DNA of 33,908 nt, taken from NCBI GenBank assembly GCA_021803005.1, contig JAJZQT010000001.1:34125-68032 (forward strand), read 5' to 3'. Below are positions 24,364 through 32,014 of this stretch, in pieces. The first letter of the stretch is position 1, and each line of letters starts with the position of its first letter. Below the pieces are notes generated by a model. It saw nothing but the letters and a program-made list of their open reading frames with translations. It had not been told where the DNA came from and did no database searches. The position numbers were made by a program, and so were the translations under genes. Origin of the DNA: Actinomycetes bacterium (lineage in GTDB: Bacteria > Actinomycetota > Thermoleophilia > BMS3ABIN01).

Positions 24364-25047
24364 ATGCTACTGGACAGAAAGAGAATAAATCGCTGGACGC
24401 GCTGGTTTGCCATCATCCTGGTGGTTGTCTTTGCCCTGGGAACCGTATTTATGGGCGTCGGCTCCAAAACCGGCAACATCTTCGCCGGCTGCGCCAAGGG
24501 CGCGCCCTCGGCGTCGTCGCAATCTTTCGAGGACCGCGAGGCGTACTACAAGGACCAGATCAGCCAGAATCCGCAGGACAACGTCAGCATGCTGGCGCTG
24601 GCCAATCTCTACGCGGACGACACCGTTGGCCGCTATGACGACGCCATCACCTGGTTCAACAATGCGCTGGCGCTCGATCCCAGCAACGCGGATCTGCAGC
24701 TGCGCATCGCCAGCATCTACATGAACAAGACCCAGAACTATGACGCGGCCATCAAGGTCCTGACGGACCTTACTGCCAAGGCGCCCGACAACGCCAACGC
24801 CTTCCTCTACCTGGGCCAGGCCGCGAAGTCGGCCGGCCAGAACCAGACGGCGATCCTGGCCTGGACCCGTTACCTGGCGCTGGCGCCCACGAGTGAGTTC
24901 GCGGCGACGCTCAAGGACGAGATCACCAAACTCTCGGCTCTGCCGGCGGTGACTCCCTCCACGTCCACCGTGCCGGGCAGCTCCGGAGCCACGTTGCCCG
25001 CCAGCCCTGGGGCCTCGTTGCCAGCGACTCCGGCGCAGAACCCCTGA
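24364..25047 (+). CDS. Membrane-anchored TPR protein
   Basis: 227 residues: a basic N-terminus (DRKRINRW), one membrane helix (about 12-32), then about three tetratricopeptide repeats (roughly 60-165; patterns such as DDAITWFNNALALDPSNADL and YDAAIKVLTDLTAKAPDNAN), and a Pro/Ser/Thr/Ala-rich tail (from about 187). TPRs bind partner proteins; no catalytic domain is present. The ATG at 24364 fits the membrane-anchor start; the reading frame continues upstream without homology. The ribosome-binding site is weak (GGGTGGG). It lies between the helicase terminator and the topA promoter, so it is probably a single-gene unit. TATAAT at 24260 may serve as its -10. Confidence 0.78.
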   Translation: MLLDRKRINRWTRWFAIILVVVFALGTVFMGVGSKTGNIFAGCAKGAPSASSQSFEDREAYYKDQISQNPQDNVSMLALANLYADDTVGRYDDAITWFNNALALDPSNADLQLRIASIYMNKTQNYDAAIKVLTDLTAKAPDNANAFLYLGQAAKSAGQNQTAILAWTRYLALAPTSEFAATLKDEITKLSALPAVTPSTSTVPGSSGATLPASPGASLPATPAQNP

Positions 25048-25136
25048 CCCTTTCGTGACCGTATTTTTCAACCCTGGGTTTAGGCAAACCACGGGTTGGA
25101 AAAGACTATGCCCGGTGGGCAGTTTGGGGCAGGATG

Positions 25137-25166
25137 TCGACATAACCTTCCTCGATGTGCTATAAA
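25137..25166 (+). promoter_or_regulatory. Candidate promoter of the topA cluster
   Basis: TCGACA (five of six), an 18-base spacer and TATAAA (five of six) predict a start near 25173, 58 bases before the TTG start of topA. It is the only good promoter found before topA, and it may serve the downstream genes tmk to rph, which are closely spaced. Confidence 0.5.
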
Positions 25167-25230
25167 CCTTCCTTGTTCACGGTCGATAGAAGGACCGGTT
25201 TTTCCGGTCACACTATACAAAGGCGGTTTT

Positions 25231-27354
25231 TTGAAACTCATAATCACGGAAAAAGATACGGCGGCGAAGAAGATCGCCAGCATATTGGGTGGCGGCAAGG
25301 TGACCGCCGGCTCGTATCAGAAGGTTCCCATCTATACCTTTTCCGCCGATTCGGAGGAATTCACCTGCATCGGCCTCAAGGGCCACATCGTGCAGCTCGA
25401 GTATCCCGAGGAGTATTCCGACTGGCGCAAGGTCGAGCCCCGCGAGCTGATCGACGCCGAGCTGATCAAGGCGCCGTCGGCCAAATCCGTGGTAAACGCG
25501 CTCAAGAAAACCGCCAAGGACGCGCACGGCGTCATCATCGCCACCGACTTCGACCGCGAGGGCGAGCTGATCGGCCTCGAGGCGCTGGAGCAGACCGTTG
25601 AAGCCAATCCGGCCCTGTCGCAGGGGGTGCGGCGGGCCCGCTATTCCGCCCTGACCGCCGAGGAGATCAACCGGGCGTTCGCTGATACCACCGAGCTTTC
25701 GATCCCGCTGGCGCAGGCCGGCGAGGCCCGGCAGGACATCGACCTCATCTGGGGGGCCACGCTCACCCGCTTTATTTCACTGGCCACCTCGAGGCTGGGC
25801 AACCAGTTCCTCTCCGTCGGCCGCGTGCAGAGCCCGACGCTGGCGCTGATCGTGGGGCGCGAGCTGGAGCGGCGCGCCTTCGTGCCCGTTCCCTACTGGC
25901 AGGTGTTTGCCGAGCTGGGTTCATCCCAGGGCGATTTCACCGCCCAGCACAAGACCGACCGTTTCCTGGAGCAAAAAGAAGCCGAAGCGGCGCAGGCCAA
26001 CGCCGGCGCAGCCGCCACCGGCACCGTCACGGCGGTCAAATCGACCCAGAAGAAACTGCAGCCGCCGGCGCCGTTCAACACCACCGCCTATACCAAGGCG
26101 GCCACGGCGCTGGGCATGTCGGCGGCGAGGGCCATCCGCCTGGCGGAGGACCTCTATCTCGGCGGTTTCATCAGCTATCCGCGTACGGACAATACCGTCT
26201 ATCCCCCGTCGCTCGATCTCAAGGAAATTTTGGTAGAGCTGAAGAAGAGCCGCGAGCTGGAGCCGGCGGCCAGCGGGCTGCTGGGGCGGCCGGAGCTCAA
26301 ACCCACGCGGGGCAAGAAGCAGACCACCGACCATCCGCCGATCTATCCGGTCGGGGTTCCCGCCGCCGGAGACAAGCTCGACGACGCCCACTGGAAGATC
26401 TGGTTCCTGGTGGCGCGCCGTTTCCTGGCGACCCTGAGCGAAGAAGCGGTCTCCGAGAGCAACCGTGTCGACTTCGACATCGGCGGCGAGCCTTTCGCGG
26501 TCAGGGGCTCGCGCATCATCAAGGACGGCTGGCTGGGCGTCTATCCCTACTCGCGCAGCCGGGACGAGGAAGTGCCGCGCCTCGAGGAGGGCGAAGAGGT
26601 CAAGGTGAACCGGGTCTACGGCGAGCAGAAGGAGACTCAGCCGCCGGGACGCTACGGCCAGGGCCGCCTCATCGAGCTCATGGAGCAGAACGGCCTGGGC
26701 ACCAAGGCCACCCGCCACAGCATCATCCAGAACCTTTACGACCGCGGCTACATCAAGAACACTCCGGTCGAGCCGACCGAGACCGGCATCGGCATGGTCG
26801 AGGCGCTCAACACCTACGCCGACCGCATCACCAAGCCGGAAATGACCGCCGAACTCGAGGAAGAAATGAACTCCATCGCCGAGCAGGCCATGACCAAGGA
26901 CGAGGTCGTCAGGCGCTCGCGCGAGCTGCTGCACCTGGCTTATTCCTCGCTGGAGGAGCACAAGGAAGAACTGGCCGGCATCATCGTCAAGGGCATCCAG
27001 GAGGACAAGGTCGTCGGCGCCTGCCCCAAGTGCGGCAAGCAGCTGAAGATCATCCGTTCCAAGAAGACCAAGAAGCGCTTCGTCGGCTGCGACGGCTATC
27101 CGGATTGCGATACGACCTATCCGCTGCCGCAGATGGGCAGGCTCATCCCCATGCATGGGGAATGCCCCGAGTGCCATTCGCCCAAGGTCAAGATAATTAC
27201 GCGCGGCCGGCGCCCCTGGGAGCTGTGCATCGACCCCGAATGCCCGACCAAAGAGGAGTACCGCAAGAAGGCGGCGCTGAAGAAGGCGGAGAAGGCCGCG
27301 GAAGCGGCCACCGCGACCAAGACGGTCAAGCGGGCGAAGAAAAAAGCTTCCTGA
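25231..27354 (+). CDS. topA: DNA topoisomerase I, archaeal-type sequence
   Basis: 707-residue type IA topoisomerase that relaxes negative supercoils. Toprim motifs include LIITEK (3-8) and TDFDREGELIG (105-115); the catalytic Tyr is Y316 in GFISYPRTDNTVYP. In ordinary bacterial TopA these read DPDREGEAI and YMRTDS, so this protein follows the archaeal pattern, including RARYSALTAEEI. Two C-terminal zinc-ribbon-like segments follow (CPKC...CDGYPDC and CPEC...CIDPEC), then a Lys/Ala-rich tail. The TTG at 25231 is chosen because it gives the family N-terminus KLIITEK; the longer frame upstream has no homology. tmk follows 72 bases later. Confidence 0.92.
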   Translation: MKLIITEKDTAAKKIASILGGGKVTAGSYQKVPIYTFSADSEEFTCIGLKGHIVQLEYPEEYSDWRKVEPRELIDAELIKAPSAKSVVNALKKTAKDAHGVIIATDFDREGELIGLEALEQTVEANPALSQGVRRARYSALTAEEINRAFADTTELSIPLAQAGEARQDIDLIWGATLTRFISLATSRLGNQFLSVGRVQSPTLALIVGRELERRAFVPVPYWQVFAELGSSQGDFTAQHKTDRFLEQKEAEAAQANAGAAATGTVTAVKSTQKKLQPPAPFNTTAYTKAATALGMSAARAIRLAEDLYLGGFISYPRTDNTVYPPSLDLKEILVELKKSRELEPAASGLLGRPELKPTRGKKQTTDHPPIYPVGVPAAGDKLDDAHWKIWFLVARRFLATLSEEAVSESNRVDFDIGGEPFAVRGSRIIKDGWLGVYPYSRSRDEEVPRLEEGEEVKVNRVYGEQKETQPPGRYGQGRLIELMEQNGLGTKATRHSIIQNLYDRGYIKNTPVEPTETGIGMVEALNTYADRITKPEMTAELEEEMNSIAEQAMTKDEVVRRSRELLHLAYSSLEEHKEELAGIIVKGIQEDKVVGACPKCGKQLKIIRSKKTKKRFVGCDGYPDCDTTYPLPQMGRLIPMHGECPECHSPKVKIITRGRRPWELCIDPECPTKEEYRKKAALKKAEKAAEAATATKTVKRAKKKAS

Positions 27355-27426
27355 GCGGCGAGCCGGCGGGCAGCCAGCAGGACGGCGGCGCTACGGGCCA
27401 AACAATTTATTGCGTGCGGGAGCTCC

Positions 27427-28053
27427 ATGTACTTCATCACTTTTGAGGGAATCGATCAAAGCGGGAAATCGACGCAGCTGAAACTGCTGGCTGGCTCCGC
27501 GACCACGGCCGGCATCGATACGCTCAGCGTTCGCGAGCCCGGAGGCACGCCGCTGGGCGAGCAGATCCGCGAGATCCTGCTGGGCCCCGAGCACGCCAAC
27601 ATGGACGCCTGGACCGAGGCGCTGCTTTACGCCGCGGCCAGGGTGCAGCTGGTTAAGGAAGTTGTAAAACCGGCGCTGATGCAGGGAAAGATCGTTCTCT
27701 CCGACCGCTACATCGACTCCTCGCTGGTCTACCAGGGAATCGCCCGCGGGCTGGGCATCGACCGCGTTCTCGATCTCAACCTGGGCGCCACCGGCGGGCT
27801 CATGCCCGACCTTACTTTTGTCTTTCATCTGGGCGTGGCCGCGTCACGCGAGCGCCTGGCCGGACGCGATACAGCCGAGGACCGCATCGAGGGCGAGCCG
27901 CTGCCCTTCCATGAGAAGGTCGAGGCCGGCTACCGGCAGCTTGAGGAGATGTACCCCGGCAGGATCGCCGGCATCGATGCGGGCGGCAGCATCGAGGAAG
28001 TGCACGCCAGGGTCGTTGCCGTCTGCCACGAGCGTCTCGGCCTGGAGCTGTAG
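27427..28053 (+). CDS. tmk: Thymidylate kinase
   Basis: 208 residues. dTMP kinase with P-loop FEGIDQSGKST (6-16), the DRYxxS motif (SDRYIDSSLVYQG), and the REPGGTPLGE motif that binds the nucleotide. The P-loop residue Gln in DQSGKST differs from the usual DGSGKST or DGAGKST but keeps the GKST core. It makes dTDP for DNA synthesis. GGGAG lies four to five bases before the ATG. It is located between topA and holB, an order seen in actinobacteria and, for tmk-holB-ricT, in Firmicutes. Confidence 0.96.
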   Translation: MYFITFEGIDQSGKSTQLKLLAGSATTAGIDTLSVREPGGTPLGEQIREILLGPEHANMDAWTEALLYAAARVQLVKEVVKPALMQGKIVLSDRYIDSSLVYQGIARGLGIDRVLDLNLGATGGLMPDLTFVFHLGVAASRERLAGRDTAEDRIEGEPLPFHEKVEAGYRQLEEMYPGRIAGIDAGGSIEEVHARVVAVCHERLGLEL

Positions 28054-28161
28054 CCCGGTTCTGGCTTTGCGCTCGCACACGCTTTGATTTAGCCCGAGCT
28101 TTTCCATTCGCCCCACTTGTAGGACAATAGGTTCCGCCGGAAAAATTCCCCGAAGGTATTT

Positions 28162-29271
28162 ATGACTGAGTTACCAACAATCTTCAGAGGCCTCATCGGC
28201 CAGGACCGGGCCGCGAGCATGCTGGCGGCGGCCCTGGCCCAGGGTGAGCCGAGCCACGCCTACCTGTTCCATGGCCCCCGCGGCGCCGGCAAGTTCCCGG
28301 CGGCGCTGAAATTCGCCGCGGCGCTCTGCTGCGAGCAGGGAGGCTGCGGAGAGTGCCCTTCCTGCGAGAAGGCGGCCCGGGGCGTCCATCCCGACATCGA
28401 AGTCATCGCGCCGGTCGGCTCGTTCGTCACTGTGGACCAGGTGCGGGAGATCAACCGCAACCTCAATCTGCGGCCGCATGAGAGCCGGGCGCGCGTCTTC
28501 ATCATCAGGGGCGCCGGCAGCTTCAACTCCGAGAGCGCCAACGCCTTCCTCAAGTCGCTCGAGGAGCCGCCGCCGTTCGTTTACTTCCTGCTGCTGGCCG
28601 AGCGCGTCGCAAGCACTCTGGCAACAATCGTCTCCCGTTGCCAGCCGGTCCGCTTCGGCCCGGTGCCGGCGGCCGACATCGAGGCCTACCTGCTGGAGCA
28701 CTACCAGGTAAGCGAAGTCGTGGCCCCGGCATATGCCCGCGTCTGCCGCGGCGACCTGGAGCTGGCCAAGGCGCTCTGCATCGATCCCGACCTGCCCGCG
28801 CGCCGTCAGAGTTACCTGCAAATCGCCGAAAATTTAAGCCGTGGCAGTTGGGAGGGCGGCGCCGGCCAGATGGCCGCCGCGATCATGGCGGCAGCCTCCC
28901 GGGCGGGCGAGACCGCCGAAGCGGAGGAGGACGAGGCCGTGCCCGAGGGTTTTCTGACGGCGCCGAAGAAACGCCGCGAGCAGGACGCCCACCGGCGCGC
29001 CGGTCAGGCGCAGCGGCGCGAGCTGCACCTGGCGCTCGACTTCCTGGAGTCCTGGTTCCGCGACATGATGGCGATGGCGGCCGGGGCCGGCGACGCGGTG
29101 CTCAACCGCGATTACGAGCTGGAACTGGAAAATCTGGCGCTGCCGTCGAAGCTCGGCAACTATCGCCGGGCTCTCGAAGCCATCGAGGCCGCCCGTTCGA
29201 AACTGAGCTATAATGTGGAACTGGAGCTTGCTTTGCAGGCCATGTTCTATCAGTTGCAGGAGGTTTTGTAG
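28162..29271 (+). CDS. holB: DNA polymerase III subunit delta prime
   Basis: 369-residue clamp-loader subunit. An AAA+ fold with a P-loop-like GPRGAGKF (38-45) whose last residue is Phe instead of Thr/Ser, a zinc module (C57, C62, C65, C68), and the SRC motif in TLATIVSRCQPVRF that supplies the arginine finger to neighbouring subunits. A non-canonical P-loop is common in delta prime, which need not hydrolyse ATP. It carries a long Ala/Glu/Arg-rich insert (about 245-295) before the C-terminal collar helices. GAAGG precedes the ATG. Its TAG stop overlaps the ricT GTG by one base (TAGTG). Confidence 0.9.
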   Translation: MTELPTIFRGLIGQDRAASMLAAALAQGEPSHAYLFHGPRGAGKFPAALKFAAALCCEQGGCGECPSCEKAARGVHPDIEVIAPVGSFVTVDQVREINRNLNLRPHESRARVFIIRGAGSFNSESANAFLKSLEEPPPFVYFLLLAERVASTLATIVSRCQPVRFGPVPAADIEAYLLEHYQVSEVVAPAYARVCRGDLELAKALCIDPDLPARRQSYLQIAENLSRGSWEGGAGQMAAAIMAAASRAGETAEAEEDEAVPEGFLTAPKKRREQDAHRRAGQAQRRELHLALDFLESWFRDMMAMAAGAGDAVLNRDYELELENLALPSKLGNYRRALEAIEAARSKLSYNVELELALQAMFYQLQEVL

Positions 29272-30251
29272 TGCCGGAAGTCGCAGAAGTCGTATTCAGG
29301 AATGGCTGCAAGGTCTATTCCTTCGATCCGGCCGGGCTCGAGCTCGACGTCGCCGACCAGGTCATCGTCAGGACCAGCCGCGGCATCGAGATCGGCAAGG
29401 TTGTCGTCGCCAATCACGAGATGCCGCCCGAGGAGATCGTGGCGCCCCTGGAAAAAGTCGTGCGCAAGGCCACCGACAGCGATCTCGCTGCCGTTGAGCG
29501 CAACGACAAGCTGGCGGTGCGCGTCGGCCAGGTCTGCGAAGAGAAGATCGCGGAATACAGCCTGGACATGCGCCTCATCAATACCGAGGTCGTCTTCGAC
29601 GGCGGCAAGATCATCATCTCCTTCTTCGCCGAGGAGCGGGTGGATTTCCGCAAACTGGTCGAGGACCTGGCCAAGAAATTTCGCACCCGCATCGAATTCC
29701 GCCAGGTGGGCGTGCGCGACGAGGCCCGCCTCATCGGCGGCTACGGCCCCTGCGGGCGGCGCATGTGCTGCACCATGTTCGCCGGCGATCAGCAGCCGGT
29801 CTCGATCAAGATGGCCAAGGAACAGAACCTGCCCCTCAACCCCATGAAGATATCCGGCATCTGCGGCCGGTTGATGTGCTGCCTGAAATATGAGCAGGAA
29901 GCTTACAAGGATTTTAAGTGCCGGGCGCCTGGCAAGGGCTGCATGGTCATGACCGACAAGGGCGAAGGCCGGGTCGTTGATTACCTGGTGCCCAAGGAAA
30001 AAGTTCTGGTCAACCTGGGAGAAGCCGGACAGACCGAGGCCTCACTGGAAGAGATCAAGGCGGCATCGGAGCGGCCCAGGCCAGACCGCGACCGCCCCGG
30101 GGGAGGCGGCGAGCGAGGCAAGGGTAACGGCGGCGGCAAGACTCCGGAAAAAAGCGGCGGCCGCGCCGAGGCCAAGGGCGGGCAGAATACGGGACGGCGC
30201 CCAGGCGGAGGCGGGCGCGGCGGACGGGGTGGCCGCAGGAGAAGGCGCTGA
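29271..30251 (+). CDS. ricT: PSP1 domain protein RicT (YaaT)
   Basis: 326 residues. PSP1 domain with the Cys clusters GPCGRRMCC (C161, C166, C167) and GICGRLMCC (C198, C203, C204), plus C217 and C224. In Bacillus, RicT (YaaT) joins RicA and RicF in an iron-sulfur complex that promotes RNase Y processing of mRNAs. No ricA or ricF is in this window. The C-terminus from about 268 is a long Arg/Gly-rich tail ending in GGRGGRRRRR, which suggests RNA binding and is not part of the domain. GTG start, AGGAGG seven bases upstream, one-base overlap with holB. This gene sits beside holB as in Firmicutes. Confidence 0.93.
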   Translation: MPEVAEVVFRNGCKVYSFDPAGLELDVADQVIVRTSRGIEIGKVVVANHEMPPEEIVAPLEKVVRKATDSDLAAVERNDKLAVRVGQVCEEKIAEYSLDMRLINTEVVFDGGKIIISFFAEERVDFRKLVEDLAKKFRTRIEFRQVGVRDEARLIGGYGPCGRRMCCTMFAGDQQPVSIKMAKEQNLPLNPMKISGICGRLMCCLKYEQEAYKDFKCRAPGKGCMVMTDKGEGRVVDYLVPKEKVLVNLGEAGQTEASLEEIKAASERPRPDRDRPGGGGERGKGNGGGKTPEKSGGRAEAKGGQNTGRRPGGGGRGGRGGRRRRR

Positions 30252-30252
30252 T

Positions 30253-31077
30253 TTGGACCCGCGCCCGATAGGCATGTTCGACTCCGGCGTCGGCGGCTTG
30301 ACCGTCCTGCACGAATGCCTGGTCTCTCATCCCCACGAAGATTTCATTTACCTCGGTGACACCGGGCGCTTTCCCTATGGCCCGCGCAGCAGCGAGGAGA
30401 TCCGGGCATTCGCCTTCCAGATTGCCTCCCACCTGCTGCTTCTGGACGTCAAGCTGCTGGTGGTGGCGTGCAATTCGGCCACGGCGGCGGCCCTTCCCTG
30501 GCTGCAGGAGATGTTGAGCGCCTCGATCATCGGGGCCGTTCACCCCGAGGCTGAGGCCGCGGCGCAGACCACCCGCAACCGCCGCGTTGGCATCCTGGCC
30601 ACCGAGGCCACGGTAGCCAGCGGCAGTTACGAGCGGTCGCTGCTGAACCTGGATGCCGGCCTCGGCGTCTTTTCGCAGCCTTGTCCCAAGCTGGCCTCGA
30701 TGATCCAGAGCGGCGACGTCTCATCGCCGGAAATGGTCGAGACGGTCAAGGGCTACGCGGCGCCGCTCAAGCAAGCCGGCGTGGATACGGTCATTCTGGG
30801 ATGCACGCATTACCCCCTGGTGACCCCGATGCTGCAGCGGGTTTTTGGCAGGGGCGTAACTCTGGTAAACTCCGCCGAGGAAATCGCCCGCGAGGTCGGC
30901 GAGGTTCTGGAGCGCAGAGAGATCGGCAACGATCCGGCCCGGGAAGGAAAATATTCGTTCCTTTGCACCGGTGACGTAGATACCTTCGTGGAAGTTGGAG
31001 CACGCTTTTTACAGATGCCGTTCGAGAACGTGCAACGAGTCGATACAGCGGAATTGGAAAGGATTGGTGTAGCGTGA
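30253..31077 (+). CDS. murI: Glutamate racemase
   Basis: 274 residues. D-glutamate for peptidoglycan is made by a two-Cys racemase. Motifs: DSGVGGLTV (10-18), CNSATA (C73) and GCTHYPL (C184, H186). TTG at 30253 (MDPRPIGMFDSGVGG) is preferred to the ATG at 30274 because the family normally has a few residues before the DSGVGG motif; AAGG lies seven bases upstream. It follows ricT by one base and its stop overlaps the next start by four bases (GTGA). The murI-rph neighbourhood is typical of actinobacteria. Confidence 0.95.
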   Translation: MDPRPIGMFDSGVGGLTVLHECLVSHPHEDFIYLGDTGRFPYGPRSSEEIRAFAFQIASHLLLLDVKLLVVACNSATAAALPWLQEMLSASIIGAVHPEAEAAAQTTRNRRVGILATEATVASGSYERSLLNLDAGLGVFSQPCPKLASMIQSGDVSSPEMVETVKGYAAPLKQAGVDTVILGCTHYPLVTPMLQRVFGRGVTLVNSAEEIAREVGEVLERREIGNDPAREGKYSFLCTGDVDTFVEVGARFLQMPFENVQRVDTAELERIGVA

Positions 31078-31280
31078 ATCTGAAGACAGTTACGCGCGGC
31101 GGCGTAATCGCCGCCATGTGCGTCGTGCTTACCGCGACCCCCGGGCTCTGGATCGGCCTCGCGGGATTCCCGGCCCCGGTAATCTTCAACGCCCTGGGCG
31201 TCATGGCCGCGCTGGCGGCGCCGCTCTTCGTGATGCTTAAAAGGAACCCGGAGCTCATCGGGCTGGAGAAGAGGCTATAA
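31074..31280 (+). CDS. Small two-helix membrane protein
   Basis: 68 residues with two membrane helices (about 9-30 and 36-54) and a basic C-terminal end (KRNPELIGLEKRL). GTG start overlaps the murI stop by four bases (GTGA), and its own TAA overlaps the rph ATG by one base (TAATG). This tight packing supports a real, translationally coupled gene despite the small size. No family is recognised. It could be a membrane partner, or a small conserved protein of the murI-rph cluster. Confidence 0.65.
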   Translation: MNLKTVTRGGVIAAMCVVLTATPGLWIGLAGFPAPVIFNALGVMAALAAPLFVMLKRNPELIGLEKRL

Positions 31281-32014
31281 TGGCCGTCGAGCGGCCGGAC
31301 GGCCGCGGCGCTGGCGAAATACGCCCGATGAAGATCACGCCCGGTTTCCTCGAGTTTGCGGAGGGCTCGGTGCTGATCGAGGCCGGCAAGACCAAGGTCA
31401 TCTGCGCCGCCAAGATCCAGGACGGCGTGCCCAACTGGATGCGCGGCCACGGCAACGGCTGGGTCACGGCCGAGTACAGCCTGCTGCCGGCTTCAACCCC
31501 GCAGCGCACCTTCCGTGAAGCCGTCAAGGGCAAGCAGGGCGGCCGCACCCTCGAGATCCAGCGCCTTGTCGGCCGCAGCCTCAGGAGCGTCGTCGACATG
31601 CGCGCCCTGGGCGAGCGCACCATCTGGCTCGACTGCGACGTCATCCAGGCCGACGGCGGCACCCGCTGCGCCTCGGTTTCGGGAGCCTACGTGGCCCTTT
31701 ACCTGGCCCTGGCGCATCTGGTCGACCAGGACCTGATCACCGATATGCCGCTTAAAGATTCACTGGCCGCTGTCAGCGTCGGCGTCTGGGAAGGGGAGGC
31801 CATCCTCGACCTCGATTACGCCGAGGACAGCACCGCCGAAGTTGATATGAACGTGGTCATGACCGGTGGCGGCGAGGTCGTCGAGTTACAGGCTACGGCG
31901 GAGAAAACAGCCTTCTCGCGCGCCACTCTCGACGAACTCATAGATCTGGCGGGTTCGGGGATAGAACAGATCGCAGCCGAGCAGCTGCGGGTGACCGCGG
32001 GTCTCAGAGGCTAG
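31280..32014 (+). CDS. rph: Ribonuclease PH
   Basis: 244 residues. Phosphorolytic 3' exoribonuclease that trims tRNA and other RNA ends. It opens with ERPDGRGAGEIRP, the usual RxDGR...RP motif, and has GSVLIEAGKTKVICAAK, RFxEAxKGKQGGRTLEIQRLVGRSLRS with the phosphate-binding Arg residues, and DCDVIQADGGTR. The ATG overlaps the stop of the small membrane gene by one base. The rdgB gene that often follows rph is absent; a convergent gene on the other strand ends inside its last codons (CTAG overlap). Confidence 0.96.
   Translation: MAVERPDGRGAGEIRPMKITPGFLEFAEGSVLIEAGKTKVICAAKIQDGVPNWMRGHGNGWVTAEYSLLPASTPQRTFREAVKGKQGGRTLEIQRLVGRSLRSVVDMRALGERTIWLDCDVIQADGGTRCASVSGAYVALYLALAHLVDQDLITDMPLKDSLAAVSVGVWEGEAILDLDYAEDSTAEVDMNVVMTGGGEVVELQATAEKTAFSRATLDELIDLAGSGIEQIAAEQLRVTAGLRG

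Noticed and set aside
25069-25098. Stem-loop as terminator of the TPR gene
   Set aside because: The imperfect hairpin (11 of 13 pairs) is not followed by a T-run on either strand.
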